The notes under the pieces were generated by a model that was not told the DNA's origin, made no database searches, and worked only from the letters and a program-made list of their open reading frames with translations. Positions 18,116 through 26,870 of a stretch of 64,000 nt of DNA are shown piece after piece. A program made the translations under genes and the position numbers. Origin of the DNA: G963662605 sp963667005 (lineage in GTDB: Bacteria; Bacteroidota; Ignavibacteria; Ignavibacteriales; Ignavibacteriaceae); the NCBI GenBank assembly GCA_963667005.1, contig OY762937.1, forward strand, positions 2,852,001 to 2,916,000, written 5' to 3'. Numbering within the stretch: position 1 is the first letter of the stretch; each line of letters begins with the position of its first letter.

Positions 18116-20177
18116 GCTTATAGTTTTTCTTTTCCTCTGCTCCACATCCCTTTATTCTCAAATTCCAATCAACGGTTTTTGTAAATTACATTCATTTCAG
18201 TTTTTAAAGTCTGCCGATAGTTTTTATCCATGTAACTTCAATAACGATGCGTATACCGACCTGATTGTTATTGATCAGTCAAACAAAAAGATATATGTGC
18301 TGGAAGGTTTGAAGGATAATGAATTCAGGCTGAAGTCCACAAACGAAATGCCGGCCGGATTACATAAACTCGTTTTGTTTGACAGCCATCAGATGAATGA
18401 GTTCTGTTATATTACACACAAAGGCAGAAAAGCAAGTTTATTAAAAATTAGTCAGGGGGGTTCAATTTCATATCGCAATATTGTATCTTTTGATGCAGAC
18501 CCGGGATTCCTTACCGCTTTTGACACAAACAGAGATTCCATTCCTGAAATTGTTTTGTCCGGACCAGCAATGAAGGGGATGACCGTTGTTAAAAATTATA
18601 CCAAAGCTTCGAAAGCAGTATTGCAATCTTCGTCCTGTTACGGAAAACCGGTTTTTGCCGATATGAATTCCGACTCATACAAAGATATTGTTTCGTATAA
18701 TTTGTTTTCCAGTAAGCTTGATTGCTTCTACAATAACAGCCGGGGTGAATATTCCTACGTTCGTTCGCTTAACGTACCGGGTTTCATAACACAGATGAAA
18801 TCCTTCGACTATAATCTTGACGGTTATGCAGACTTCAGTTATGTCATCCGGAATCAGATCAATTTCATTCTCGGAGACGGTGTATCCTCATATTCGAATA
18901 CCAGGATAGTATATTTACACGAGGAACCGTATAAGTATATTTATGGTGACTTCAACAGAGACGGTAAGATAGACATTGCCTACGTCAATAAATCATGTAA
19001 TAAGGTCAGCATCCTTTTTCAGAAAGACAATCTCGACTTTTATCCGGAAGTGACCTATTTTCTCGGCGGCGGCATAACTGATATTAATCCTATTTACTCA
19101 AAGTTTCTCACCGGTGCAGGTATATCCCAGAGTAACGGGAATGTAACGGTAATTGAGCCATTGGGATTAAAGGAAGATAAAGCAGAGATATGTTTCGGAG
19201 GTGAAAATGCGATATTACAATCTTTTGATCTTGGCAATGACGGATTGAAGGATATTGCCTTCTTAGATCCGGATTCCAGAAACATTTCGTTTTTAACCCG
19301 CGATAAGAGCGGGTATTTTGCAAAACTATTCATCTTCAATCTGCCTGATGTTTATTCGGAAATCAAAATTGACGATTCTCAACCTTTCGAAAAAACTATC
19401 GTTTGTCTGCAGAAAGAAAAGCAGACCATTGATGCATTTTCTGTTGATTTTGTAAATGGCGGGATAAAGAATATATTTTCACATAAATTCAAGAAACTGG
19501 TTGATTATGAAATCGGCGGTGTAAGCCCAAGATTATCCGTTTTGCAGTATTATTCTAATAAGCTCTACATAGAGTATTACAACGCGTTTACTGAGACAAA
19601 ACCGTTCCTCAAGTCCTCTTGCAATGTGAGTGAGCTTGCATTTGCAAAAATCACTCGTGATAATAGCGTGTTATATTCGGATAAGGAAGGAACCGGGTAC
19701 TCATATACTACATGGATTCCGAACGCCGGCACAACAAAACTTATTGATAAAAAACGGCTAAATCCCGAAGAACGAGTAATCAGAAATTATGTCGGAGATT
19801 TTTACAATGATTCCCGTGATAGATTTTTTGTGCTCTATGCATCCGGTAACGAACTGCACGGATATTTTCCCGGAGTAGGGGAAATCCCGGTTCTGGACAG
19901 GGCAGACAAAGCATTTAGCTATAGATTGAGCGATTCAGTCATGACGTTTTACAGGAGAAAAAACAACGCAGAGTTGAGTAAGTTATACCTCTTTGAGCCT
20001 GCGAACTCAACATTGTTCAGAATTGACATAATACGCAGACGTGGAAAAATCTATCTTACTGAAATTGGTAATATCGAAAATGTAAGTAACTTTATAATTG
20101 AGAAATTATCGGGTTCGCACTATTATATAATTAGTTCTTCCAACAACAAACGCACTATCGGTTTTGAAAAATTATAG
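18093..20177 (+). CDS. Secreted FG-GAP/VCBS repeat protein
   Basis: The protein has a signal peptide (IYKLIVFLFLCSTSLYSQ) and many repeats of the FG-GAP type with calcium-binding-like D-x-N/D-x-D-x-x-D loops: CNFNNDAYTDL, FDTNRDSIPEI, DMNSDSYKDI, DYNLDGYADF, DFNRDGKIDI and DLGNDGLKDI. These predict a beta-propeller exported to periplasm or surface. The open frame begins at ATG 18024 inside the thioesterase gene, but that would put 23 polar residues before the signal. GTG 18093 directly before QENRIYKLIV is more likely. Function is unknown; such proteins often bind surfaces or other proteins. Confidence 0.72.
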   Translation: MQENRIYKLIVFLFLCSTSLYSQIPINGFCKLHSFQFLKSADSFYPCNFNNDAYTDLIVIDQSNKKIYVLEGLKDNEFRLKSTNEMPAGLHKLVLFDSHQMNEFCYITHKGRKASLLKISQGGSISYRNIVSFDADPGFLTAFDTNRDSIPEIVLSGPAMKGMTVVKNYTKASKAVLQSSSCYGKPVFADMNSDSYKDIVSYNLFSSKLDCFYNNSRGEYSYVRSLNVPGFITQMKSFDYNLDGYADFSYVIRNQINFILGDGVSSYSNTRIVYLHEEPYKYIYGDFNRDGKIDIAYVNKSCNKVSILFQKDNLDFYPEVTYFLGGGITDINPIYSKFLTGAGISQSNGNVTVIEPLGLKEDKAEICFGGENAILQSFDLGNDGLKDIAFLDPDSRNISFLTRDKSGYFAKLFIFNLPDVYSEIKIDDSQPFEKTIVCLQKEKQTIDAFSVDFVNGGIKNIFSHKFKKLVDYEIGGVSPRLSVLQYYSNKLYIEYYNAFTETKPFLKSSCNVSELAFAKITRDNSVLYSDKEGTGYSYTTWIPNAGTTKLIDKKRLNPEERVIRNYVGDFYNDSRDRFFVLYASGNELHGYFPGVGEIPVLDRADKAFSYRLSDSVMTFYRRKNNAELSKLYLFEPANSTLFRIDIIRRRGKIYLTEIGNIENVSNFIIEKLSGSHYYIISSSNNKRTIGFEKL

Positions 20178-21822
20178 TAGTAATTCCATATTTACGTTGA
20201 TATTTCTGGCATTTTTGGCGATGCAGATACAGGCGCAGAACCTGGATTCATTGTACTCGAAGTTTACTTCTATGCATTCGCATGCAACAAGCTCAATGCA
20301 AAGAACTACCGCGTCAATTCAGACTGAGAAATGTGCTACGGATTTGGCTTATACAATCAAAAAGAATCTAAACGGATTTTCACTCGAAAAACAGGCCGTT
20401 TTAAAATCGATTCTTTCACGTCCCGTCCTTAACTCCACAGTTGTATCACCATCAGGAAAATTTACGATTCATTACGATGCTACAGGGTCAGAGGCGCCTT
20501 CATACTCAATGACAGATTTAGCTATCGCTTTTGATTCGGCTTATTCGTTTGAAGTTAGATACTTGGGTTTTCCTGAACCTCCTATTGACTTGACTGTTGA
20601 CACGGACGGCAGGTATCATGTGTATGTCTCAAACCTCGGCAATGTTTATGGGTATACAACACCCGAGAATGAAGTAAAGACCGGCTCACATACATACTCT
20701 TCGTATATTTCAATTCATAACAATTTTAACGGATTCTATACTGAAGGGATTAATGCCGCACGCGTTACCGCGGCACATGAATTTCACCATGCAATACAGA
20801 TGGGCAATTACTATGTAAGAGAGAACAGTAAGAGTGAAATTGAAGACCTCTTTTTCTATGAAATGACATCTACGTCCATGGAAGAGTTTGTCTATAATTC
20901 CATCAACGATTATTACGCGTACCTAAGTTCTTTTTTCCATAAGCCCAATCAAAGTATGGCTAATCACAGCGGGTATGATTATATCCTATGGAATCTTTAT
21001 CTACAAAAAAAATTCGGATACGGAATCATTAAAAGGCAATGGGAATTGCTCAACAAATACCGCGCGATGAATGCAATTTATTTCAGTATTGCTGAAGCAA
21101 ATTCCACATTCAATAAAGAATTTTCAGAGTTTGCAAAGTGGTGTTATTATACGGGCTTTCGAAGTGAGCTAAGGGATTATTTCCCGGAAGCCGATAATTA
21201 TCCTACACTCGTTAATTATCAAACGAAATTTTTCACAACCTCGGCTACCTCTACGTTTTCCTTAGAGCCATGCTCTTTTGCTGCTTTAAGTTACGTGTAC
21301 ACTCCTAAAAATGATACGGTAGTAGTACTTCCCACAAATGGAAATACGACAGCAGCTATGGCAAATCCTGATTCTAGTTTTTCCGGCACATTTGAGATAG
21401 CCACTGAAGCAATCAGCGGAGGTCAGCAGATTGGCTATTATTATGGTGCACTAAGTAATATGGACTCCGGTGTTTGGGGCTCGTCGATCTTTCTGAATAA
21501 TTCGGATATTCTGACAGCCAGATCGAAAAATTCATTCCCGCATCCGAATCCGTTTTACAAAAGTAAATACGGGGATTTAGGACTCATCTTTTTACCATTG
21601 GATGCCGGCGATGAATCAAATGAGGCGGATCTATACATATATGATGTTTCGATGCATTTAATTCAAACTTTACACAAAAACACGGTAATGGACAGACAGC
21701 TCTATGTTATTTGGAAACCTTTCGCGGACATGAAGACACGGCTGGGTTCCGGAGTGTACATTTACCAGTTAAAAACTGCGAATAAAAGTATTACCGGAAA
21801 GATTGCGATAATAAATGACTGA
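20164..21822 (+). CDS. Secreted zinc metalloprotease with T9SS-like C-terminal tail
   Basis: A signal peptide (residues about 1-24, ending QIQAQ) precedes a domain with AAHEFHHAIQ: the HExxH zinc motif is at 205-209, and a Glu-rich YEMTSTSMEEF near 235 may give the third ligand, as in MXAN_6640-type putative metalloproteases. The last 70 residues (LYIYDVSMHLIQTL ... RLGSGVYIYQLKTANKSITGKI) match a type IX secretion sorting domain that directs export to the surface. The start is TTG 20164, overlapping the previous gene by 14 bases; a later ATG at 20221 would cut the signal. Confidence 0.82.
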   Translation: MKNYSSNSIFTLIFLAFLAMQIQAQNLDSLYSKFTSMHSHATSSMQRTTASIQTEKCATDLAYTIKKNLNGFSLEKQAVLKSILSRPVLNSTVVSPSGKFTIHYDATGSEAPSYSMTDLAIAFDSAYSFEVRYLGFPEPPIDLTVDTDGRYHVYVSNLGNVYGYTTPENEVKTGSHTYSSYISIHNNFNGFYTEGINAARVTAAHEFHHAIQMGNYYVRENSKSEIEDLFFYEMTSTSMEEFVYNSINDYYAYLSSFFHKPNQSMANHSGYDYILWNLYLQKKFGYGIIKRQWELLNKYRAMNAIYFSIAEANSTFNKEFSEFAKWCYYTGFRSELRDYFPEADNYPTLVNYQTKFFTTSATSTFSLEPCSFAALSYVYTPKNDTVVVLPTNGNTTAAMANPDSSFSGTFEIATEAISGGQQIGYYYGALSNMDSGVWGSSIFLNNSDILTARSKNSFPHPNPFYKSKYGDLGLIFLPLDAGDESNEADLYIYDVSMHLIQTLHKNTVMDRQLYVIWKPFADMKTRLGSGVYIYQLKTANKSITGKIAIIND

Positions 21823-22456
21823 GAATGCAGCATATAAACTAACAGCCGAAAACCTTACGAAAATTTTCGGCAAACGTCTGATATTCAAGAACCTGCAAAT
21901 GGTTTATGGAGCACCGGGAATCTATGGAATTTCCGGACCGAACGGTACGGGTAAATCGACCCTGGTGAAGGTTATCGCCGGATTAATCTCTCCAACACGT
22001 GGCAGCGTTACTCATCAGGTGGGAGAAAGAGTAATACCGCATGAAGAAATCCATAATTATATTGGATTTGCAGCCCCATATTTGATATTGTACGATGAAT
22101 TCAGTGCCCTTGAAAATATTACATACCTCCTGAAAATTCGAGGACTCGTTCCTGACATGGATTATATTGTTTCGCTTTTCAAAAAGGTCAATCTCTTTGA
22201 AAGAATGAACGACATTTCAGGCACTTTTTCATCAGGCATGAAGCAAAGATTACGCTTGATTTTTGCTCTGGCTCATAATCCCGAAGTCATCATATTAGAT
22301 GAACCTACATCAAACCTAGATGATGCAGGGAAGGGTATTTGCTATGAAATTATACGGGATCTTTCGAAGGAAAAGATCATCATTTTAGCCTCGAACGAGC
22401 AGAGTGATTTGGCATTGTGCAAAGATATACTTCATCTTGAAACATATAAGAAGTAA
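21815..22456 (+). CDS. ccmA: Heme exporter ATP-binding subunit CcmA
   Basis: CcmA powers release of heme-loaded CcmE in cytochrome c maturation. Walker A GPNGTGKST is at 41-49, the ABC signature FSSGMKQRL lies near 140, and Walker B VIILDEPTSNLD is near 160. The 213 residues fit. It overlaps the end of the metalloprotease gene by eight bases and is followed after one base by ccmB, so the ccm genes may be transcribed together with the genes from bamD on. Confidence 0.9.
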   Translation: MTENAAYKLTAENLTKIFGKRLIFKNLQMVYGAPGIYGISGPNGTGKSTLVKVIAGLISPTRGSVTHQVGERVIPHEEIHNYIGFAAPYLILYDEFSALENITYLLKIRGLVPDMDYIVSLFKKVNLFERMNDISGTFSSGMKQRLRLIFALAHNPEVIILDEPTSNLDDAGKGICYEIIRDLSKEKIIILASNEQSDLALCKDILHLETYKK

Positions 22457-22457
22457 T

Positions 22458-23123
22458 ATGATACGATCATCAATAGCACTTTTTCTGAAAGATATTTATT
22501 CTGAATTGCGGACACGCTACGCGATAAATGCGTTAGTTATGTTCATTATCGTTACCATAAGTGTTATTCTGTTTTCTATCGGTAATGAGCGAATTACCGA
22601 CTTTTTGACCGGCGGCTTGTTCTGGGTCGTCATTTTCTTTTCCGCAATGTCCGGGCTCTCTCGTGGTTTTGTTTCCGAAGAAGAGCGGGGGACAGTAATG
22701 ACTCTGCAGCTCTCCGCTAAACCTTCAGTTGTATTCACCGGAAAGCTGTTATTCAATCTGATTTTGGGCTTTTCGATGAACATCTTAATAGCTTTACTGT
22801 ATGCTATTATTTTTGACACCTTTAAAATTAGCAGCCTTGGCATATTCATTTTTATCTTCTTTTTAGGAAATATCGGATTGGCGATATCCTCGACACTCAT
22901 TGCGGCGATCATTTCCAAGGCAAATTCAAAGGGAACTCTTTACCCGGTTTTATCATTTCCTATATTATTACCCTTAATGATGATTTTGGTTGATTTGACC
23001 AAAAGTTGTATGGGTGGGGTAGTATTTCAGGAGGTGATGGTAGAAGTAGCAATACTGGTTTGTTATGACATTATAATGCTTGCTGCTTCTTACCTTTTAT
23101 TTGAATTTATTTGGAAATATTGA
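22458..23123 (+). CDS. ccmB: Heme exporter membrane subunit CcmB
   Basis: An inner-membrane protein with about six hydrophobic segments, beginning SSIALFLKDIYSELRTRY as CcmB proteins do; GGLFWVVIFFSAMSGLSRGFVSEEERGT is typical of the family. It pairs with CcmA and CcmC in the complex that frees heme-bound CcmE. I use ATG 22458, two bases after the ccmA stop; an open frame extends upstream but only inside ccmA. Length 221 residues. Confidence 0.88.
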   Translation: MIRSSIALFLKDIYSELRTRYAINALVMFIIVTISVILFSIGNERITDFLTGGLFWVVIFFSAMSGLSRGFVSEEERGTVMTLQLSAKPSVVFTGKLLFNLILGFSMNILIALLYAIIFDTFKISSLGIFIFIFFLGNIGLAISSTLIAAIISKANSKGTLYPVLSFPILLPLMMILVDLTKSCMGGVVFQEVMVEVAILVCYDIIMLAASYLLFEFIWKY

Positions 23124-23154
23124 CATATTACAAATATTAAAATTAACAATTATT

Positions 23155-23862
23155 ATGTTTTGGAAAATAATCTTATTTCTTTTAATGTCGTTCGTTATTG
23201 TGGCCGGACTTTGCTTCCCGATAGTACCTGTTCCGGAACACTGGTATCAATTTCCGTTTATTCCGGGACTTGAGGAAAAAGCACGCATTATTTTCTTCCA
23301 CGTTCCGACTGCTTGGCTCACCGTTGTAGCCTTTTTCTTTTCAACCTATTTCAGTTATAAATATCTGAAACACAAGGATTGGCAGTACGATATTAAAGCG
23401 TATGCTTCTGCTCAAATCGGTATGATTTTCTGCATTCTTGCGACTATTACTGGTTCTGTCTGGGCAAAATTCAATTGGGGCTCATTCTGGAATTGGGACC
23501 CGCGGGAAACCAGCATTTTTGCTTTGCTGCTTATCTATGGTGCCTTATTTGCACTCCGCTCCGCTTTGGACAACGAAGAAAAAAGAGCACAGCTGTCAGC
23601 CGTGTATAATCTTATTTCTTTTATAACAGTACCGTTTTTTATATTCATTATGCCCAGAATTATGACAGGTCTGCATCCCGGTTCTGCGGGAGATGAGGGC
23701 GGTTCGGGACCAATTGTAAATTTCAAGATGAATGGAAACATGAGGATCATCTTCTTTACATCCCTTACTGCATTCAGCATTTTATACTACTGGATATACA
23801 CAATTTCAAGTAAAACATTGATTCTCGTTGAGAAAAATAATCGTAAATTAATTGAGGAATGA
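23155..23862 (+). CDS. ccmC: Heme delivery protein CcmC
   Basis: CcmC holds heme in its tryptophan-rich WWD motif and transfers it to CcmE. The motif WGSFWNWDPRETS is at about residues 108-120, with flanking His49 (FFHVP) and His174 (GLHPGS), the expected axial heme ligands. Six membrane segments and 235 residues are normal. ATG 23155 is chosen because the family begins here; the frame is open further upstream. Its TGA overlaps the ATG of the next small gene. Confidence 0.92.
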   Translation: MFWKIILFLLMSFVIVAGLCFPIVPVPEHWYQFPFIPGLEEKARIIFFHVPTAWLTVVAFFFSTYFSYKYLKHKDWQYDIKAYASAQIGMIFCILATITGSVWAKFNWGSFWNWDPRETSIFALLLIYGALFALRSALDNEEKRAQLSAVYNLISFITVPFFIFIMPRIMTGLHPGSAGDEGGSGPIVNFKMNGNMRIIFFTSLTAFSILYYWIYTISSKTLILVEKNNRKLIEE

Positions 23863-24017
23863 CTTTGGTGGAAAGTATCAGCAACTTCCTTCAACAAAAT
23901 TCATTATATATCGTATTAATCATAGTACTGATCGTTTGGTTAGGAATATTTTCGTATTTGACAGTTTTGGACAAACGTTTAAAGCGTATAGAGAGGAACG
24001 AAGAAATTGAAAAGTAA
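23859..24017 (+). CDS. ccmD: CcmD-like small membrane protein
   Basis: This 52-codon frame is read from the ATGA overlap with ccmC: MTLVESISNFLQQ, a single hydrophobic segment of about 22 residues (SLYIVLIIVLIVWLGIF), then SYLTVLDKRLKRIERNEE. One membrane helix followed by a charged, helical, basic tail between ccmC and ccmE is exactly the CcmD pattern. CcmD stabilises the CcmABC-CcmE complex. Its end overlaps the ccmE start by 11 bases, and GAGAGG inside it can serve as the ccmE ribosome site. Sequence identity to known CcmD proteins is too low to claim by eye, so position and topology carry the call. Confidence 0.8.
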   Translation: MTLVESISNFLQQNSLYIVLIIVLIVWLGIFSYLTVLDKRLKRIERNEEIEK

Positions 24018-24384
24018 GTATATTTTCGGCGGCGTTATTGTTGCCGTATTTCTTGCATTAATGGTCTATCTGTTTACACAGAGCAGTATCCAGTATGAAA
24101 GCAACTTTACCAAGGTTATCGAAAAAGGGAGAACGGTAAAGGCTACAGGTAAGTGGATTAAGGAGAGAAACTACGAAATTAATCCGCAGGATAAGACATT
24201 CTCATTCTTCATGAAAGATACCAGTGGTGTCGAAATGAAGGTTGTCTATCGTGGGACTATGCCGAACAACTTTGAGGTCGCTCAGAGCGTGGTCGTGACC
24301 GGACAATTTAAGGATGGAACATTTCAGGCACGTGAAATATTGACAAAGTGTCCATCAAAGTATCAAGATAAAAAATCTTCATAG
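24007..24384 (+). CDS. ccmE: Heme chaperone CcmE, CxxxY type
   Basis: CcmE carries heme covalently to CcmF. A single N-terminal anchor (residues about 5-24) is followed by an OB-fold domain: VKATGKWIKERNYEI, FSFFMKDTSGVEMKVVYRGTMP and VVVTGQF. In most bacteria the heme-binding residue is the His of HxxxY. Here the site reads ILTKCPSKYQ, with Cys115 and Tyr119, the CxxxY form described for archaea and Desulfovibrio, often in systems without CcmH. The start is TTG 24007 with GAGAGG upstream. Length 125 residues. Confidence 0.92.
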   Translation: MKSKYIFGGVIVAVFLALMVYLFTQSSIQYESNFTKVIEKGRTVKATGKWIKERNYEINPQDKTFSFFMKDTSGVEMKVVYRGTMPNNFEVAQSVVVTGQFKDGTFQAREILTKCPSKYQDKKSS

Positions 24385-24398
24385 TTGTCAGGAGTTTT

Positions 24399-26837
24399 AT
24401 GATAGGCAGTCTTATTATTTCAACTGCATTTGTATGCAGTGTCGTTTCAATGGTTTTGTATTTTCTTGCATTTCGCGGGAAAACAAGTGTAGTTGCCTGG
24501 GCCAGAAGATCATACCACACAATGGTTTTTCTGGTTTTTTCGGCATCAATTTTCTTTTTATACATCATACTTACACATCAATATCAGTACCACTATGTGT
24601 ACAGTTATAGCAGTGATAACTTATCACTCGGTTATCTGATATCAACGTTTTGGGCAGGCCAGGAAGGCAGCTTCATGTTATGGCTGTTCCTAACGTCGTT
24701 TACCGGTGTTGTAGTGCAGTATTATACCTCCAAAAGAGAATCCTTAGAATACAGTGTTATGGCTGTTTTCGGATTGTCTACAACTTTCCTACTGGCAATG
24801 GTATCGCCATTGTTGAAAAATCCTTTTGCGTACTTGTGGACTGAACCTTTGCTTTTGGATTTAAAACATCTCAACCCGGAAATGGTTCGTTTACCGTTTT
24901 TACAGAGTTTCTTTTTTGCTGATCCCGGGACAGGGCAGCCATACCTCCGTTTTAACTCAGAAGTGTATGCTTCATTACAAAGTGCAGGTATCAGCATTAA
25001 GGAATTTATCATTCACGGCAAGGGATTGAATCCATTACTGCAAAACTTCTGGATGCAAATCCATCCGCCTATTTTGTTTGCCGGTTTTTCTCTGGCCACT
25101 GTGCCATTCTCATTTGCGATTTCCGCTTTAATGAGAAATGACTACAAAGACTGGGTAAGGCAATCATTCCCTTGGCTCCTCGCGATGTCCGGTATTTTGG
25201 GACTCGGTATCATGCTTGGCGGTTATTGGGCATATGGCGTACTTGGATGGGGCGGTTACTGGGCATGGGATCCCGTTGAAAACTCAAGCTTGGTTCCGTG
25301 GTTAATTAGTGTTGCGGCAATACATACATTTTTGGTGCAAAGAAAGACACAGAATGCCGAATCACCAATTGGTAGATTTGCCAGAACAAATCTTATTCTC
25401 AGTTTATTGACGTATATCCTTGTAGTATACAGCACATTCCTGACCCGTAGCGGTATACTCGGCGATGCTTCAGTGCATTCGTTTGATAATCCGGGTTCAA
25501 GTGTTTACCTGTTCCTTTTGATATTTATCATCACCTATGTTGTTTTAAGTGTTGCGATGGTCATTAAGAGATGGAATAAATTGGGCGCTTTGTCCTTGCC
25601 TGAAGGAAATCTTTTATCACGTGAGCTTGCATTATTTACTGCATCTGTCGCATTTATCTGTTCTGCAACAGTGGTTATTGTAGGTACATCTGCTCCGATC
25701 ATCAAAAAGACTGTAGAACCGGCTTTTTATAATGAGATGCACGTACCTTTGGCAATCATCATCGGATTATTGAATGGTTTGAGTTTAGTTCTCAGTTGGA
25801 AGACAACTACCACAACCAATCTTTATAAAGACCTGAAAATAAGTCTGATCGTTGCTGCGGTGTTAAGTATCCTCACCGTCATAATCGGTGACGTTGCAAA
25901 TGTCATGATGATACTGCTGATCTTTTCATCGTACGTAACCCTGATTATTAATGGAAAGATTGCTTACAAGGTATTCAAATCCAACAAGAAAGTATTAGGC
26001 GCATACGTCGCACATATCGGTCTTGCATTATTTCTGCTGGGAGTAGTTGGCTCCGCCGCTTACAGTCAGGAAAAGGATGTTAATCTGGTAAGAGGACAGG
26101 CTGCTCACGTTTTCGGTTATGAACTCACATTCACCGATCTTGTGCTGAACAAAGAGAACAAATATGAGTTTGTTATTGATGTGAAGAAGCCCGGTGGTGA
26201 TGGTTCACAAAGCATGTCCGATGTGCTTCATTTCACCCGTTCTGTTGGTGAAGTCCGGCCGGTTATGTTCATCAGCGAAGTAAACAACGGTTTAATGAAA
26301 GAACCGGACATTTTGACTGCCTTTGTTAAGGATTTGTATATTTCTCCTCTTAACTACGATGACGGTAGCAGCCAGGCTCAGAATGGCTCGCAGTTATCAT
26401 TGACTCCGGACCAAGAAACCACGGTCGGCGGTGTTAAAGTTAAGTATCAGGAATTGATTAAACCTGATGTTTCGGCCATGAGCACCGGCGCTAATTTTAA
26501 AATGGGTGTTCGACTCATTGTAGGAGAAGGTAAAGACAGTCATCCGGTTGATGTCATGATCCAAAAAGAAGGTAACAACTTTGTAGCTATTCCGGTTGAA
26601 ATTCCGGAAGCTAAGGTGCAGATCAGCCTTTCAACTATTGATCATACATCAAAGTCAGTTGCACTTGTGGTAACTCCAAATGACGGATCTCATGCTGCTA
26701 TGACTCAAGGACAGGAAGTATTCTCAGTTGCAGTCAGCACAAAGCCATTTATCAGTTTGGTCTGGCTCGGGGTGTTTATTATGGTTTCGGGATTTGTTAT
26801 CTCAACCATCAGGCGATTGAAAGAGTCAGCAAAATAA
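24399..26837 (+). CDS. ccmF: Cytochrome c heme lyase CcmF
   Basis: CcmF receives heme from CcmE and attaches it to apocytochrome c. The WWD motif WGGYWAWDPVENSS is near residue 290, preceded by WMQIHPPILFAGF with a conserved His; AIHTFL and FLTRSGILGDASVHSF supply further conserved positions. The 812 residues with about fifteen membrane segments and a large periplasmic loop near 620-780 are within the family range. AGGAG lies four bases before the ATG. No ccmG or ccmH follows: the operon ends in a terminator 5 bases on. Confidence 0.93.
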   Translation: MIGSLIISTAFVCSVVSMVLYFLAFRGKTSVVAWARRSYHTMVFLVFSASIFFLYIILTHQYQYHYVYSYSSDNLSLGYLISTFWAGQEGSFMLWLFLTSFTGVVVQYYTSKRESLEYSVMAVFGLSTTFLLAMVSPLLKNPFAYLWTEPLLLDLKHLNPEMVRLPFLQSFFFADPGTGQPYLRFNSEVYASLQSAGISIKEFIIHGKGLNPLLQNFWMQIHPPILFAGFSLATVPFSFAISALMRNDYKDWVRQSFPWLLAMSGILGLGIMLGGYWAYGVLGWGGYWAWDPVENSSLVPWLISVAAIHTFLVQRKTQNAESPIGRFARTNLILSLLTYILVVYSTFLTRSGILGDASVHSFDNPGSSVYLFLLIFIITYVVLSVAMVIKRWNKLGALSLPEGNLLSRELALFTASVAFICSATVVIVGTSAPIIKKTVEPAFYNEMHVPLAIIIGLLNGLSLVLSWKTTTTTNLYKDLKISLIVAAVLSILTVIIGDVANVMMILLIFSSYVTLIINGKIAYKVFKSNKKVLGAYVAHIGLALFLLGVVGSAAYSQEKDVNLVRGQAAHVFGYELTFTDLVLNKENKYEFVIDVKKPGGDGSQSMSDVLHFTRSVGEVRPVMFISEVNNGLMKEPDILTAFVKDLYISPLNYDDGSSQAQNGSQLSLTPDQETTVGGVKVKYQELIKPDVSAMSTGANFKMGVRLIVGEGKDSHPVDVMIQKEGNNFVAIPVEIPEAKVQISLSTIDHTSKSVALVVTPNDGSHAAMTQGQEVFSVAVSTKPFISLVWLGVFIMVSGFVISTIRRLKESAK

Positions 26838-26841
26838 TTAT

Positions 26842-26870
26842 AAAAAAAGGAGCTTTAAGCTCCTTTTTTT
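26842..26870. terminator. Perfect bidirectional terminator
   Basis: A perfect palindrome: seven A, GGAGCTT, one T, AAGCTCC, seven T. It ends ccmF on the plus strand and overlaps the stop codon of the aldose-epimerase-like gene on the minus strand. Confidence 0.92.
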
